A stretch of DNA of 64,000 nucleotides, from NCBI GenBank assembly GCA_965112965.1, contig CBCOTE010000019.1, forward strand, positions 1-64,000, in the 5' to 3' direction. Under the pieces are notes generated by a model. The model was given only the letters and a program-made list of their open reading frames with translations, was not told the origin of the DNA and searched no databases. Positions 41,861-55,600 of the stretch are shown here, piece after piece. Origin of the DNA: CBCOTE01 sp965112965. GTDB lineage: Bacteria > Desulfobacterota > Desulfovibrionia > Desulfovibrionales > Desulfovibrionaceae. Positions within the stretch are counted from its first letter, which is position 1; the number at the start of each line of letters is the position of its first letter. The position numbers were made by a program, and so were the translations under genes.

Positions 41861-42361
41861 TCACGCGTCTGTTTTGGGGGGAGAGCGGCCTTGCAGATTT
41901 TGGAGTTCAATGAAGCAGCGCTGCTGTTTGCGGTCGATGAATAGTATAAGCTTGGTTTGAAATTCTCGGTCAATGGCGTGCATTTGCTGCAGACCCACCG
42001 GGGTAACCTCGAGATTTGGCTGCCGGGAGATCTGCACAATGTGGTATCCAGCGCCAGCAGGCCGGAGTTCTATTTTGCGGAAGGCATAGCGTGTGCCGTT
42101 AGCATGGACTTCCTTGCCGATGAGAAAGACAGCGTAATGTTGATCCCGGAACGGTAGTTCGACTCGCTGACCTGGCAAAATTCGAGATACAGGGGCGTTG
42201 TCTGGGGAGTAATGTTCTCCAACCGGCCGGACTGTAGCAAAGGTGAGAGCCCAGGCCTCGGGCAGGAACTCAAACAGCATGGTAACGCAGCATAACAACG
42301 TTAGACAGAGGAACCAGGACGAAATTGGGATTCGGGGCCGTGGGGTTACTACAAGATTCAT
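41861..42361 (-). CDS. Exported hypothetical protein
   Basis: A 166-residue protein. The first 40 residues have a short basic start and a hydrophobic core (WFLCLTLLCCVTMLFEFL) ending in AWA-L, a plausible Sec signal peptide, with two Cys in the core that do not form a typical lipobox. The mature part is beta-rich (FATVRPVGEHYS, RILPGQRVELPF, YAVFLIGKEV, RKIELRPAGAGYHIV) and ends in a charged segment. Only a weak AGGT precedes the ATG. It stays open without damage in a long eroded stretch. Family unknown; probably periplasmic. Confidence 0.55.
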   Translation of the reverse strand: MNLVVTPRPRIPISSWFLCLTLLCCVTMLFEFLPEAWALTFATVRPVGEHYSPDNAPVSRILPGQRVELPFRDQHYAVFLIGKEVHANGTRYAFRKIELRPAGAGYHIVQISRQPNLEVTPVGLQQMHAIDREFQTKLILFIDRKQQRCFIELQNLQGRSPPKTDA

Positions 42362-45300
42362 GTGGGGGCACCTGCGGTTTAAGTAGATTGGATTTCTGGC
42401 AGAGCGATGTGAATGTTAAGGGTGTCTGCCGTATTTATACTCATCTTGGAGGACATAGGACAGGAACAGGTTCTGTTCTAGGGGTAAATTTATGGGGGGG
42501 GATACCTTGGTTATGGAGCTCAGAAGGTTTTTCGGGCCCGTCGAACAACCTAGATATTCTCATCGAATATTGTAACATGGCAAGATAAAATGGCAGGCTA
42601 AAAAATTATGTATGTCTTGATTGTCCACAGCCTGCCGGAGTCTGCCTGTGGGTGCTACGGAACATTCATGGGGTTGGGCTGGGTGGGGCAGAGACCTGAA
42701 AAATACTTAAGTGAGCCGCCATAGATGAAAAAACTGCAATTGTTGCAGCGAACTGTCTGCGGAAGGTGACGACTAAAAGAAAGCAAGCATAAGCAGGGCC
42801 GACCGACTGACAGAAAGGTCTGTATCGGTTGGGGGGGGGACAGCTTCTCCATATTTTGCCACGATAACGGCGTTGCTATATAGTAACTACAGTATCCTTA
42901 GCGTCTATTTGCGGCCCCAACCATACTGCGGGGTAGAAGATAGCGTGTGTAAAGATATACTATTTTTATGGTTTGACTACCTGAGGCGTAGTTTATTTGA
43001 TCATCCGAGCAGAGATGCACTTATTTTTAGGACGACTAAGAATATGGCTATTCTGGGATGGTTATCAAGGTGGTCTGCATGGTTGTTGGGGGGTTAGGTA
43101 TATTTTTGACTCTCAGGGCGGGCTAGAAATTGTCCTCAGAATCACATCGTTTTGTCTCGAATGGTGGTGGCTATGTGGACTGCAATGCTTTTTTTGTTAA
43201 CTAAGCCATCATATTATTCGTCAAGTGCCGTGCTACATTGTAGGCGTTGATGTTACTTTCTTGTCTTAGGCGTGTTTTGTGGTCTGGGATTGGCAAGCAT
43301 ACTAGCCGTTACTAAAGACACTTCATTATGGATGGCCTTCGCAATGTAGTTGCTGAACTGTACACGTGTAAGGCCACCACTAGCAAGTGAACTTGAGTGC
43401 CTGAGGTCCAGCCTACAGAGTCGCGAGGCGAGATATTATGGAGGTTGTGGAGTTGAATAGAAGGTGTCGTTTGTTTTTGTTGCATGGCACCTACGTGGCC
43501 GAATAGACCAGGAAAATGCTACGGATTAGGCCGTACATTTTGACGTAGAGATATCGACGGTTTCCGGATCCCGAGCGAACGCAGTGGTGGCTATTAATCT
43601 AGTTTTTTTTGACAGACTTGGTGCCTAGATCATATAGAAGGATGCATTTTCTTAGGTAAATTGATGAATTCGTACTGCTTCCTGATATATAAGGGGCAAG
43701 AGTACGTTGCCACATTCTATGTCAATAGTAATGTGCCCGGTTATTATCTTCTGAGTTATGCAGTCGATTTTATAAGGTATTCTGCCGTAATACAGGCAAA
43801 AAAATTTATAAAATAAGCGTTTAAGTCACTGTAGTTTTTTATATATGGTGCTGATGTAGAAGGCTATTGTCGTATACTTCGCAGCATGATGCTTGACTGA
43901 CAGCCATTGTTTATGAATATGCCGTGGGATGTCATTGCGAAAGGTAGGTATTAGGCGTATTATTTCTATTTATGGAATGGCGAAAGTGCCAGTAGTCCCT
44001 GATAGTGTGTATGTTATGCCTCCGTTTTGCTTAAATAGCCGGACCACAGTTGTATTATTTTTAATATATTTAATTGTTTATCATTTTAGTTGTTAACCCA
44101 CTATTAAGCGACTAGAAGCCACAGGGAGCTGGATACATCTTCTGAATCAGAGTTTTTATTGACGCTTGGATGTACGATCCGAGCTGGATGCGCGATATAT
44201 TTATCCGAGTTGTGTTTTCTGGCTGAGCTTCCTGACGTGGTTATTGTTCTGTGCCATCCGGCTGGGGATTAATATGGGTCTAGGTGCGGCCTCACGGCCG
44301 GCATTCGTCCAGATAGACATCTGTAATTGTCACTAGTTCTAAGTGCGCTTTTGTGCAGTATTTGATCATGAGGAGTGAGCGCCTTCATGCCGTAAGAGCG
44401 ATTCAGCGAGTATGAATATTACTTCGATGTGGATGGCCTGTGTCTGGGCTGGCTAAGCTATTACGTTGAGCACATCGCCGATAGCTGTGGCGATTCCGTC
44501 GCCGAGTTTTCATTTGTCAGCCAAGCATCTCTCTTTATTTTTATTTTTTCGGCCGTAGTTGTAGTGTTGAGGGTGGCTTGTCGGAATTGTTTTCTACTCA
44601 CCAGCGAATGGTTGTTACTAGTCTGTCGGTGGTAAGTTCGTTTTATATGTTGTTCTCCCGAAATATATGTGCTGCCGGCCTGTAGTTGCTTGTTAAAAAA
44701 ATGAGTTTCGGCTTGGGACAATTGTGTTTGACTGCCCTCATTCTTATCTAGAGCCGATCGGCCAATAGTAACCAGCGAGTCTATATTTTGCATGAATACG
44801 CGTAGTATTTATGCCGATTTGTAATCAGCACTTTATTTGAGCGGACAAGGATATTTTATTTATATCGTATGGACGGCCTAGAGCTATGGTAATTTGGGGC
44901 GCCGGTTTTTTTTAGAGGACTAGAGTATCGTCAGTGGTTGTATATGTGCTAACGCATCAATGTTGACGATCCCCAAGGTTTCTTACCATTTTTTATACGG
45001 TGTTTTTACAGTTGTTACTCTGATACGGGAACCCTTATCCTGGGATCCGATGTAGAGCTGGCCCTGCCAGTCTAACCACAGGCGCCACAGTGCCTGGATT
45101 CGTCTTGCCGGCGATAGCTTGGCAGGCGAGACTACGCCGTCCAGCTTTACTTCAACGCGACACTGGCGGTGCGAAAAGTGGCCAGCCTTATCCCTTTGAC
45201 GCGTTTTAGCCGTATCCAGGTGTAGCTTAGTGAATAACAACAATGGATAGAGACCTCATAGTTGCTAACGAAGCTATCGACGAGGGCCCTATAAAGCAGG

Positions 45301-46143
45301 TGATGAGCGGGTGTTTTGTGTCCGAAAGGCTATATCCGAGGCCAGCATGTGGACTGTGTTGCGGCTAGTTTCAATAAGTGCAAAATTCGTTTTTTTTGTT
45401 TGAGTGGCTGAGGATATATGTGATGTCAAAAAAACGATGACTTTGAGAGTATCGGCTGCAGTATTCAGATCAGCCAGTTGCGGCTAATGTCCAGAAAAAG
45501 ATAAAATCATGTAGATTTTTTCCATAATGTAAAATAGATATGCTAGAATAGGTGACTACGTTTTTTGGCGCGCTCGGTATAATGGAGGAAGGCATTAGTT
45601 AGATTTGAAAATCAACCCGGAGAGGGCAGGAGGGTGCGTTGATAAGTAGGCAGTAAGGGAGTAACTTGGGCTAGAGCGAGACAAAGTAGCCTATCCATAT
45701 ATCCTTCAGCGATTCGAATAGGCCTCGATGAGTTTACTGTGGTTTATAGTTTGCCGGTCAGTCAGGCTCTAGTAGTCAAGTATGGTTAGGATGACTATAT
45801 TGTTGGCGACTTTATCAGTAATGATAATTATGTGGAGAGGCGTTCTCCGTAGATGTAAGTTTAATTGTTTGGTCGGCTACAGCGCTGGCAAGAGTTCCTA
45901 ATGTCGCTATTTATTAATGAGTTTAAGGCATAATAAGGATGATGCAGGTGTTGGCGATAGGTGTGAAGTGAGCAATGATATATAGTATCTAAGGCATTAA
46001 GCTCATTAATTTGTGAATGTTACGGTAGAGTTGCTTTACAAGGCATATTAGAATAATGGCTGTATAGATAGAATAGTCCAGGCCAGTAAAAAAGGGACAG
46101 GATGATAAAATTCTTAGTTTGCCGGGTCGATCGAAAAAAATGT
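42362..46143. other. Long decayed stretch, about 3.8 kb
   Basis: No supportable gene. The longest frames (44461-44793 minus; 44983-45243 minus, with RVEVKLDGVV and RIQALWRLWLDWQGQLYIG) have no start signals or known motifs; the second looks protein-like and may be a remnant. G8-9 runs lie at 42494-42501 and 42831-42839. Confidence 0.4.
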
Positions 46144-46172
46144 TTGCCAATATTGCCCCGACGGTGTATAAT
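46144..46172 (+). promoter_or_regulatory. Sigma70 promoter of tRNA-Pro
   Basis: TTGCCA at 46144-46149 and TATAAT at 46167-46172, separated by 17 bases, a near-consensus housekeeping promoter. Transcription would start about 6-7 bases before the tRNA. Confidence 0.75.
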
Positions 46173-46185
46173 TATATTTTTACAA

Positions 46186-46263
46186 CGGGATATAGCTCAG
46201 TCTGGCTAGAGCGCAGCGTTCGGGACGCTGAGGCCGTGTGTTCGAATCACACTATCCCGACCA
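46186..46263 (+). tRNA. tRNA-Pro (anticodon CGG)
   Basis: A complete 78-base gene with encoded CCA. The acceptor stem CGGGATA pairs with TATCCCG, followed by A and CCA. The D-arm (GCTCAG..) and the anticodon arm CAGCG-TTCGGGA-CGCTG are present, so the anticodon is CGG. The T-arm holds the usual GTTCGAATC. A near-consensus promoter lies just upstream. Both neighbours are gene-free, so this is an isolated functional island. Confidence 0.95.
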
Positions 46264-49200
46264 GAAAAAATTAATGTGATGGCTGTAAAACTATGGCTCT
46301 ATTTTTATTGTCAGCCAGACCTATAATAGCCGTGTCTGCTTATAGTGTTATTTGCCCAGCTAAGCTATCCCCCTTTTCTTTTGGTGGGCTATGGCTTTTT
46401 AGAATGTGGTATCATGCTATGTTGAGAAGCAAGGTAAGAATTCTCATATGATGGTCTAATGTGATTTGTCCTCTAATTTTTGCTTTAAAGTAAAATGTTA
46501 GTTGCTGCCCTTGCAGATAGTATTGTGTCGATCCCTAAGTTATTCATCCCTACTTAGAAAGAATGGTTTAGTCGTTGTTAGGCGAAACCACACTTTGGAT
46601 GGCGATAAATAGTAGATTTATTATTTTGGTATAAGTAAGTGCCTGCTGATATATTAAAATATAGCATTCACACAAGGAGGTTTGCTATATTTACTAACTA
46701 TCCTTACTGTCATTGTCTCTTGTTTCCGTTCGAAATTATTTTTTTGGTCAGGCCTCACGGCCTCTAGGGCATACTCGGTATCTTATTTTTTACGGCTAAA
46801 CGGTTACGTATTAGATTTATTGTTTATTATCCGGCCAGCTAAGTTTGACTTCTCCGCCCCTACGGTCAAAGAATACATCACCGCCATAATCCAGGCTGAG
46901 GTGAGATAATTTTTTTTTGATTGGTTATAGTATTTTTCGCAGTATATGGGTTTGGTCAATCTCAATTTCTTCGGCCATAGATCACATGAATGAATCATGT
47001 ATTGCAACTGCATTGTCTGCTTAATGACCACCACTATTCAGTTGATGGAGGCCGAATTATATTAATGCCAGCCAAAAGACTGTGGCAGGTATTTTTTTGC
47101 GCCATTTTATAAGACCGTAATCAAAGTCCTGGCTTCCCGTAGTTTAAGACGAATAGAGACAGCACGTTTTCTGCTACGGCCTGTGGCTCGAAGTGGGGCT
47201 TAATGTACTAGAGTCAAAAGCATATTTATGAGTATTTTTTATACTTTTTTATATTAATTATTTTTTTGAACCACAAAAAAAGCAGCAGTTACAAGTTTTT
47301 TTTATATACTCATTGCTTATGATCTTATACCGTTAGCATTCTTTTATGATAGAAATGGTACAAAAATATTTATACTAAAATAAAATAATAAAACTTGACG
47401 TGTTATCCATATATAAAATATTGATATGAATGGGTGTGCGGACACGCTAAAGGTCGAATATTGTCACTAATCTGCTGGCTATCGGTATGATTTTAAGGTT
47501 GGAGATATGATGCAAGACTGCTGTAAAACATGCTAGCCTCTATTTCGAACGCAATAACTAAAGGCATGCTCCGTTCTTCCAAAGTCAGTGCAAGGGTGGT
47601 TGGGATCACTAGTTGTCGACGGTCCTAATTTTAAGCATACTATATAGTTACTACAGGACCGCTCGGTCTGGATTTTATCGAGGCCTGCTACGGCGAGTTG
47701 AGGCTGTAAGTCCAGGCTAAAACCATTGAGATTAATCACAGCCGCGTCAGGTAACGATCTTGACGGCGTTGGTACTAGCTGGCCCAGTTCTAGAAACTCG
47801 GCATCAACCCGGTATTTGTAGAATCTTGTTGTATGGGATAGTCTGAACGCTATATTCCTAATCCATAGTAATAGCAGACTATCCTATTGCTTCTATCTGG
47901 ACTGTGATTATTCCGGCGCTATGGTCATCTATAATTGGTGGCAGGAACAATTACTATTCAAGTAATAACAAGAGTGGCCAGCGTCAGAAGAAAAGGATTC
48001 AACAGATATTTAATGTATAAGGTTTGAATCTAATGGTTATAAATCGCACAGCCCCGCCGTTGGCACTGTACCGGACAGCGTGGCCCGTTAATATGAACCA
48101 TGGTAGGCCGGTTTTTACTAACAGGTAATGCACTGAACAAAAGAAAGGCATTTATATTCAAGCAGACTCAATGTCGCCATTAGAAAGCTACATGACTGGC
48201 ACAGCACGGCGCCAACAAGACATCTCTTAAGGTTCCAGCCGGGGGTCTTTAGTTAGTTTGTTGCTTTTATATCTCACAGTCTGTTTACACAGGGCTCCTA
48301 GAGTTGCTATAAGCCCGAATAGCCATAATATTGACAACGCTTCTGGCGTTTGCGTTCTTGCACTATAAGTGCCTGTGGTAATTTTTAGTCTTTTTTAAGA
48401 CAGGCTTAAATAGAACTAGCCAAGATCTCTACTTTATATTTTTAAGCGACGAGGAATAAGGGGCTATTATCAGTTGGTCGACCTGGGATTGCAGCACAAC
48501 TAACCGTTAACATTAACGTTGCGAAGCCTTGGTTTTGTTCCTAACGTTACTCCTTATCATAATTCCTAGCATAACTATATATTTTTTTGAGCAGTATATG
48601 GCCCAAAGCTACATATGACTCATCAAACTATCTCGTCAATATCCCTTTATCAATTAAAACATACTGCTATAATTTCCGATTAATTTTACTCGACAGTACC
48701 ATGCCGCCCTTTAATTTCATAATTTTAACGTAATAGTAATATCCTGTTCAATCTTAAAAAACTGTGCGCTATATAGCCTAACAGACAGACCTCCCCCAAG
48801 GGGGGATCACTAAAAATCTAGCTAGATAAGCTGCTCTCGTTATTTTTTTAGGTATCTTGAGAGGATAGTGGATCAAGATCGGACTGCAAAATTGGCGAAT
48901 AGGTGGATTAGCATGGGTTGACTGATCTGTTAGCGTACTGATAGCTCGCAGCGATGTCGCCAGGGCAAAAAAAGGCATAAGTTAAGGGTGGTATTCGGTA
49001 GAGCGGGTGCAGTGTTTCGGGTTGGCTGATGAATGCTTTTTTTGACAATCTGACTTTTTTTTGGATAGAATTTAAGTGATAGAATAGTCAAGTGTTGTGT
49101 TTTGAAATTTTAGTTTTTTTATAAGGACAGTCGTGAACTGGGCTGTGAGCTAAAAGGATGTGAGCTACAAGGGTTAGGTCGGGACTGGGCTGCCGGCCGG

Positions 49201-49526
49201 GGTAGTCTATCCCGGACGTAAAATACAAGCACCCTATAGTGCGTCAGCAAGGCAGAAAGGACGCGCGATAGATAATGGCCCTTGTGATTATCGACTAATC
49301 AGCTGGCTTTGCTGGTCTGGCTTGTTTAGAGTGATGGCAAGGGGGGGCTGCAGTTTATATGATGCGTCTGGGCGGCATACATAGGGGGGGTCTGCAGCAG
49401 CGTCTTTGTATCACGAATATGCTTTCGCTCTTGTGGAGAAAAAAACGGTATAACGACGATACGAAACCGTATATAAAAACAGTAGAAAAAGGCAATATCA
49501 TAATTAACGCAATCTATCGTTATTTC
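46264..49526. other. Gene-poor stretch, about 3.3 kb, between the two tRNAs
   Basis: AAGGAGGT at about 46675-46682 looks like a strong ribosome binding site, but the frame that follows (46682-46909, TTG start one base away) begins too close to it; it may mark a decayed gene whose start codon has been lost. A minus-strand fragment at 47533-47739 (INLNGFSLDLQPQLAVAGLD) looks protein-like. No family recognised. Confidence 0.4.
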
Positions 49527-49614
49527 TGGTGCCCAGGGCGGGAATTGAACCCGCATGGCGCATTGCGCCGAGGGATTTTAAGTCCCTTGCGTCTACCAGT
49601 TTCGCCACCCGGGC
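49527..49614 (-). tRNA. tRNA-Leu (anticodon TAA)
   Basis: An 88-base gene on the minus strand with encoded CCA (49527-49529). The acceptor stem GCCCGGG pairs with CCTGGGC (one G-T pair). The anticodon arm GGGA-CTTAAAA-TCCC gives anticodon TAA. A long variable arm (CGGCGCAATGCGCC) marks it as class II, and the T-arm holds GGTTCAATTCC. I could not pick a convincing promoter. Confidence 0.95.
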
Positions 49615-52600
49615 ATAGCAATTTTTGCCAACCACATAATTGTTAGTAAAGATGACTGTATTAAAAAAATAGCCGAATTTAAATGGAGCGCTTTAGCTCG
49701 GCTTGTATCGGGTTACAGTTGGTAGACGCTTTTTTACATAGTTTCTGGTCTAGAAACATAAAACACGCATTCACGCAGCATCATAGCGGTTACTCCAGGC
49801 ACAGTTACCCAAGCTTTTGATCTATCGTAGGTTATCATAAAATAATACAACTGTAGGACATCCCTCATGCCCCAGAATTTTTATACGGTCTACATCACGC
49901 TCTGCTGGCTAGTATAAAACACCTTAAAGCTGTTACTTTTTTCCATACATGTTGACTTTGTGACCCACCCCTAACATGATCTCGGATAGATTCTCTTTTT
50001 TATCCCTAGACTGAGATTATGTCAAATAACTTGAAAAAATAGATTTGTATTGTTGACCTGTTTTGAACGGTCGTGCTAGTCGGACCCTCATGTCCTGACG
50101 TTGGGGTGATTCCCGGCTTCTCTAAGAACGCAAAATGTGCTATGCTTGTATTTTTTCAGGTACGCGGCCGCATCCGCTTTATTGAGCAGCGCGTCTGACG
50201 TCTTCTTGTCGTGCGAAAATATACTTGCCCTAATGTTTTGTCCCAACGTGACACTATGGTGTCGTCTGGGAAAAAAGTTTCAGACAGAGAGACAACGATG
50301 GCTTGGGTGATCTTTTCCAGCGCCTTTAATTACTAAATACTGGACAAGGGTACTGTGCATTTGTCCCAGACTGAGGCTCTAGGGTATTCGATTTATGTGC
50401 TCATCTCTTGGTTACGCTGCTTCTGTAAATAATATATCGACGACATGATGTCCGTGAGTGTCGTCGGTCTGCTTTGAATACGTCCAAGTACAGTTGGGAC
50501 TAGTTTGTGCTTAAACAGATCGACCTGGACAGCAGATGTTAGAATCATTTAAAAATCCGTAGATCTCTTATGTTTCGGTCTACGATGTTCTAGGGCCCTT
50601 CACTGTTCTGAACCGGCTACTGATATCACGCGCCGTTCGGGTATTCCTTGAGGACTGGGTCCACTGACAGTTTTACCCCCCCTTTGGTCTGTACCTCGTG
50701 TGGCTATAGCCAGACATTTTGAGGTATCGGTAAGAAGTATTTTCACGCGGTGATATTGATGTACGGATGACCGAGGACATTTCATTCGTTCAGCGGGCGT
50801 TACGGCCGAGACGTAGCCCAGTATACTTAGGCAATGGCCGAGCTGACCTTATAGTATCCGCGTTAGATTTTGGTAAAAGATGTTTTTCCTCTGCGTTCTT
50901 GAATAATGTGCGATAGGTTGGGCTCGATTTTGCATGCGCGGTGTCTTCTATTTTGTCTGTGTTCTATGAAGTCTTTTGCCATGATACAGAGCAGCCTTTA
51001 GTGTTGGTTGTGCAGCAACGTTTTCGTAACTTGAGCCTACAACAGGTTTGTTTTACTTGGGCAGCAGAACTCTAAGGACTATAGGGCAGTTTACTAGAGT
51101 ATGTACGTTCGTGGTCATGACGAGTGGCGGATAGATTTCTTCGGGGTAGGTAAGGATAAAAACGAGCTGCAGGTACTCTGGTCGAGATATAAGGTATAAA
51201 GATGGGGTTAACATTGATGTAGTACTTATTCATAGCGATGATGAACATGTCTGTCTGGTTTATCCATAAAAATACTACCCAGAAGCGCATTTGTTTTCGT
51301 ATATAGTTGCTACAGCTCAGTGTCGTTGGTGGTATTCAGGTTTATATCCATCGACGTTGTGCCACTTTGCTATATGGTCTGAATGTCATGGGCTGGATAG
51401 GAATGAGATGCTTGCCGGCCACCGTCCTTATCCATTAGTAATTTTTAAGTTGTTCGGTGCAGCTCATGTTGCCAACGTATTGAAGATCTTATCGATTACC
51501 TTATATTTATTCATCATTAGAATGACGAGCCTGGTGAAGGGAATATCCGCTGGGTACGCTGGGCGGTCTCGTGCAGAAGCTATCTTCACTCTTGTTATTG
51601 GCCCGCACAATATCAGGAAGCTGGCCAATCTGACCGTCAAGCCCAATGGCGTTCACGGTAAAATTTTTTTGACTAGTCAGGCTAGCCATTATTCGATAGA
51701 AGTTAGTTTGGGCATTGCGGTTTTATTTGTCGGGCATTGGTTGTTCTTTGGCCATGCATTATAGAGTCATTTATCGGCCAAGAAAGCGCATATTAGCATA
51801 TAACAAGCTTAAGGGCAGTATTAGAAAAAAATCAAGATATCCTAAGCTGCCTTTTTACTTCTCACATAGGGTAGTAAGAAAAGCAGGCGCCTAGACCATG
51901 ATATGGACCAGGATATCCGGGCAGGCTAGACGTATTAGCATTGCGTGAATAACGCCAGGCCGTGTATGTGGCTGATAACAATAGAGACCATATAACTTGG
52001 AATTTAAGAAAGGCTCATGTTACGAACGGGAGAACCAAGAAGTTATCGTGGCCGAAGCTGAAATTTTTTTTTTGTGTTCCGCCATTAGTAGGTAGTATGC
52101 TAGCGGTGCGAGCTATGGGCACAGTTATGGTCGTGGGTCGTTGGCAGTGCTTGAGCATGATTATCGATCCACGTTGTGGATGATACCGGCTACAAAGTAG
52201 CACTCCTGCGTGAGCTATATCGTGTGATTAGTCAAGCTGTGGTCACAAATGCCGTATTTGACGGAATACTGCCGAATTTTTTATATTATTGAGCGTGGAG
52301 TACATATTCTGGAAGTATTAGCATGCTGTGCCTCCTCCAAGGAGAAAGTAGGTATTTTGTTTTAATTAACTAAGACAATATCGTGGTTGATTGAATCGAT
52401 GATATTTGGGAAGCTATAAGATGGATATTGACATGCTGTAAAGAATAGACTGGCGGTCGCGTTTTTTGTTCATTATATCGGGTCTGTGACCAGAAGAATT
52501 GTTCGGATTGTCCTGTATCTCAGTGAGCCGGAACTAGGCGTTGGGAAGGAAGTCAATTGGACCTTCCACGTACGCCAGACGCTCAGAGTCGGTCGGAAGA

Positions 52601-55600
52601 GGCATGCCCTTCGCGCAGGCGAAAGGGTTTGATTCTTCAGTTATTAGGGGGCTAGCCTCAGATTACTGCCGGCCATGAGCTCGTTGTCCACCTGGATGGC
52701 TACCTGGTGCCGTATTCGGCTGTAGGGGGCATTTTAGCCTGGTCTGGCTCATAAGTTTATCCGTATATTGTCGATTGGCCGTAATTGTGTCCGGGCTGAG
52801 CAGTACGTCAGTAACCATTGATGGACGCGTTGTTCGATGCTATCGATATCAGCCTTTTGCTACACTCAAAAATTTTTATGATTTTTATGTATCGGTCAGT
52901 GATCATTTTTTTGAAAAAAAATAGTAGTTGCTTATTATATCTTATAAGGTCCGCAGCCAAGATCATATTTCGGGCGATAGAATCAATATGAAACGTGCCC
53001 ATGCAGACGTCTTTTTTTTTGTGTCGTATTGTAGTTTTGCGCTGTCCTTAGATGGCCGACGATGGCTGATTTTGCAACCGACTTATTAGCCTAAGGAAAT
53101 CCTTTGCCCGCTCAGCTGGTCGGTTGTCGATTTTACCGCGACTTTTGTCTACCATATCTAATGGCTATGGTCGGCAGAAGATTGAAAAAATCGGTACTTT
53201 GGAGAGATGCCGGCCGATGATATCTAATCGATGAGATTGCTTAAGTCTTCTGCCAGCTAGTTGATGTTTTTTAGCTATGGTCGAGATCTTGCTTATAATA
53301 CGGTTGGCTTAGATTACGTTGTTGTCATGACCCGGGAAAATAGGTTGTTAAGGCGATGTGTTCGTTGACATATGCGTTAGCTATAAGTCGTTCTTCGTTG
53401 TCTGCGGTAATATCCTGAGTCGTGTTCGAAATGCTTTTTGGTTCGTCTGTGCTTTTCCAAGAGTATGTGTTCGGCCTTACCCGGCTTATCTGTAAGAAGT
53501 TTTCTACATGTTCCGGATATTAGGATATCTAGTATACAGTTTCGTGGGTGTTTATGCCTGGATCGTAACAATAGCATATTGGTCACTACGGCGGAGTCGT
53601 ATCGGTTCCGTTTGCCTGGCCTCAATTTATGGATTAAGGGTTAAAAAAGTTGTTTTGGTCGGTGGTATTATTGATTATACTTATAATTTTATCGATATTT
53701 TTTGATTTTATCCGAGTGACAGATAAGGCGTTGGCAAGTTGCTATATTCAGAGAGAACTATAGGCCTTGTTCGCCATGCCCTCTATACCACGTGTTCATC
53801 TGTTTTATAGCTGTAGCCGTTTTGGCGGCCTTGGCCGCCGCGGCTTGAATATTTTGTTGAATAATCCATTTACTACTTGAAGGTTCTGTTCGTCCGGATT
53901 GGTCACAGGAAGTATCGGCGACCTTCCAGTCCATTAGCAATATGGGATGCCGCTTTTTTTTTGTTGAGCCAGTTGACCAGCTTCTGGACATTGGTGTTAT
54001 CTGTTATTCGGTTCATCAGCAGTTCCGCGATCACTATAGGCGCGTTGACGAAGTCAAAGCGCTCCTGCTCGCTAGTCACAAAGAGAGGTCGTTTGTCTCG
54101 AGAGGATGTTCTTATTATATTCCAGCTGGAACGGATGGGTTGTTGATCGTTTTTTAGACTTTAAGCTAGTTTAGCTAGCTTGTTTCAGCCTGAGGCTTTG
54201 GAGCTGATATTTTAATTATTTTTTTATTTTAGTCGCTGGCACAGGAAAATGATTATGATTTTTTGACCACCACCTTGCAGGTCAGCAGCGGTTTATGGTC
54301 AGAGCATAGCCAGTCTATCAAGAAGAATAGGTGTCATTACGCTGGTCAGTCGCTAACATTTGAAATCAGTGTTTTGCGTCCAAAGACATGATTGCGGCAC
54401 TAAAAGTCCATACGATTTGTCGTGGTAGTAGTGGGTTTAGTTTGCTAGGGCGGCCCTAAGATCGACGAAGAATGGCGCCCTCTCGCCGGTCCTTAATCAA
54501 CTACAGGGTGCGCCCCTAAAACATAGCATATTTTGTCCTGTATTGGAAAGAGAAGGCACTAACAGTTTATAAATGGTTGAGTAGGCACCTTGTCTTTTCT
54601 TTAGTCGACTAAGGAAGTATGGACTTTTTATGGCGACTACGATGTTTTATTTAACTGATAGATGGCGGTTGTCGTTGGTAGCCATGAGCTGAGATGCTCA
54701 CTGATAGGACACCCAAGGAACCCTGCGTTCTTTTCTGACGACGGAGGGTGTACTTTTGTTGTCAGGAGAAGTTAGCTAGCAATAGGCCGAGTAAGAGATG
54801 TTGATGACGACGCACACAAGTGTGAGAACTGTGGTGCCCAATGTCTGGAAATTTGCTACTATATTCGTCCCTAGTGCGTATTATTGTGCACAATAGCTTA
54901 AAATTTAATGACGTTCTGTTTGGTATTATGTCAGGTCAGGATTTCTTTTGGAGGATATTTATATTTGGTGGCGAGAATTGTCTGGCCAATTATTTAGGCC
55001 GATCCCTGGCCATGACATGCTTTTTTAGCTGGAGTTGATCAGCTTGGGTGTTTAGAAGTTCAGAAAAGCTCTTAGGCTTGCCACAGCCCGCAGTGCGATA
55101 GATGCAACACTCTTTAAGCTTCTACCTAGGCCTAAGGTTATGAACTGGTGTCGCTAGAGGACTTATTTCGTTGGCGCACTTGATGCAAATGTTGAGTTGT
55201 TCATTCTAGCGGTTGGCAGAGATTCTATTGCCTATAAAAGGCGCTAGTTTAGTCTGAGATAAAGCAAGCATGACAGCAGCTCGCTTTTATGGAAAAACGA
55301 GACAAAGCAGAAGACGTTGAGCTACAAAGCCGGTTAGCTATTCAGGCTTGTTCACTTGGGGTTTTAGTTTATATTCATGATATTTGTTAAGTCACCGTCG
55401 GAGGAGATCGGGGCAAAGTGTTGTTGTGCACTTATGCCTTGATGTAGACGTGGTACAAGTCGACGAATCGTAGTATGTCCGTTTTTCTTGAATACTGAGA
55501 AACAGAGGCTCGGTCGTTAATATGTGCTGGGTGTACTTAGCGGCATATTCTAGATGCAGGTCGTGTAGGACTATCATTTACACGACTGATTCGATTTCTC

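Noticed and set aside
46682..46909. Frame behind a strong AAGGAGGT motif
   Set aside because: The TTG start is only one base from the motif, too close for a ribosome; no other start codon is in frame nearby.
48786..48806. CCCCCAAGGGGGG inverted repeat
   Set aside because: Two-base centre cannot form a loop, and homopolymer arms arise easily in this window.
51291..51764. 157-codon plus-strand open frame
   Set aside because: TTG start without ribosome binding site, no recognised motif, and long stop-rich flanks. It may be a membrane-protein remnant, but I cannot support a gene.
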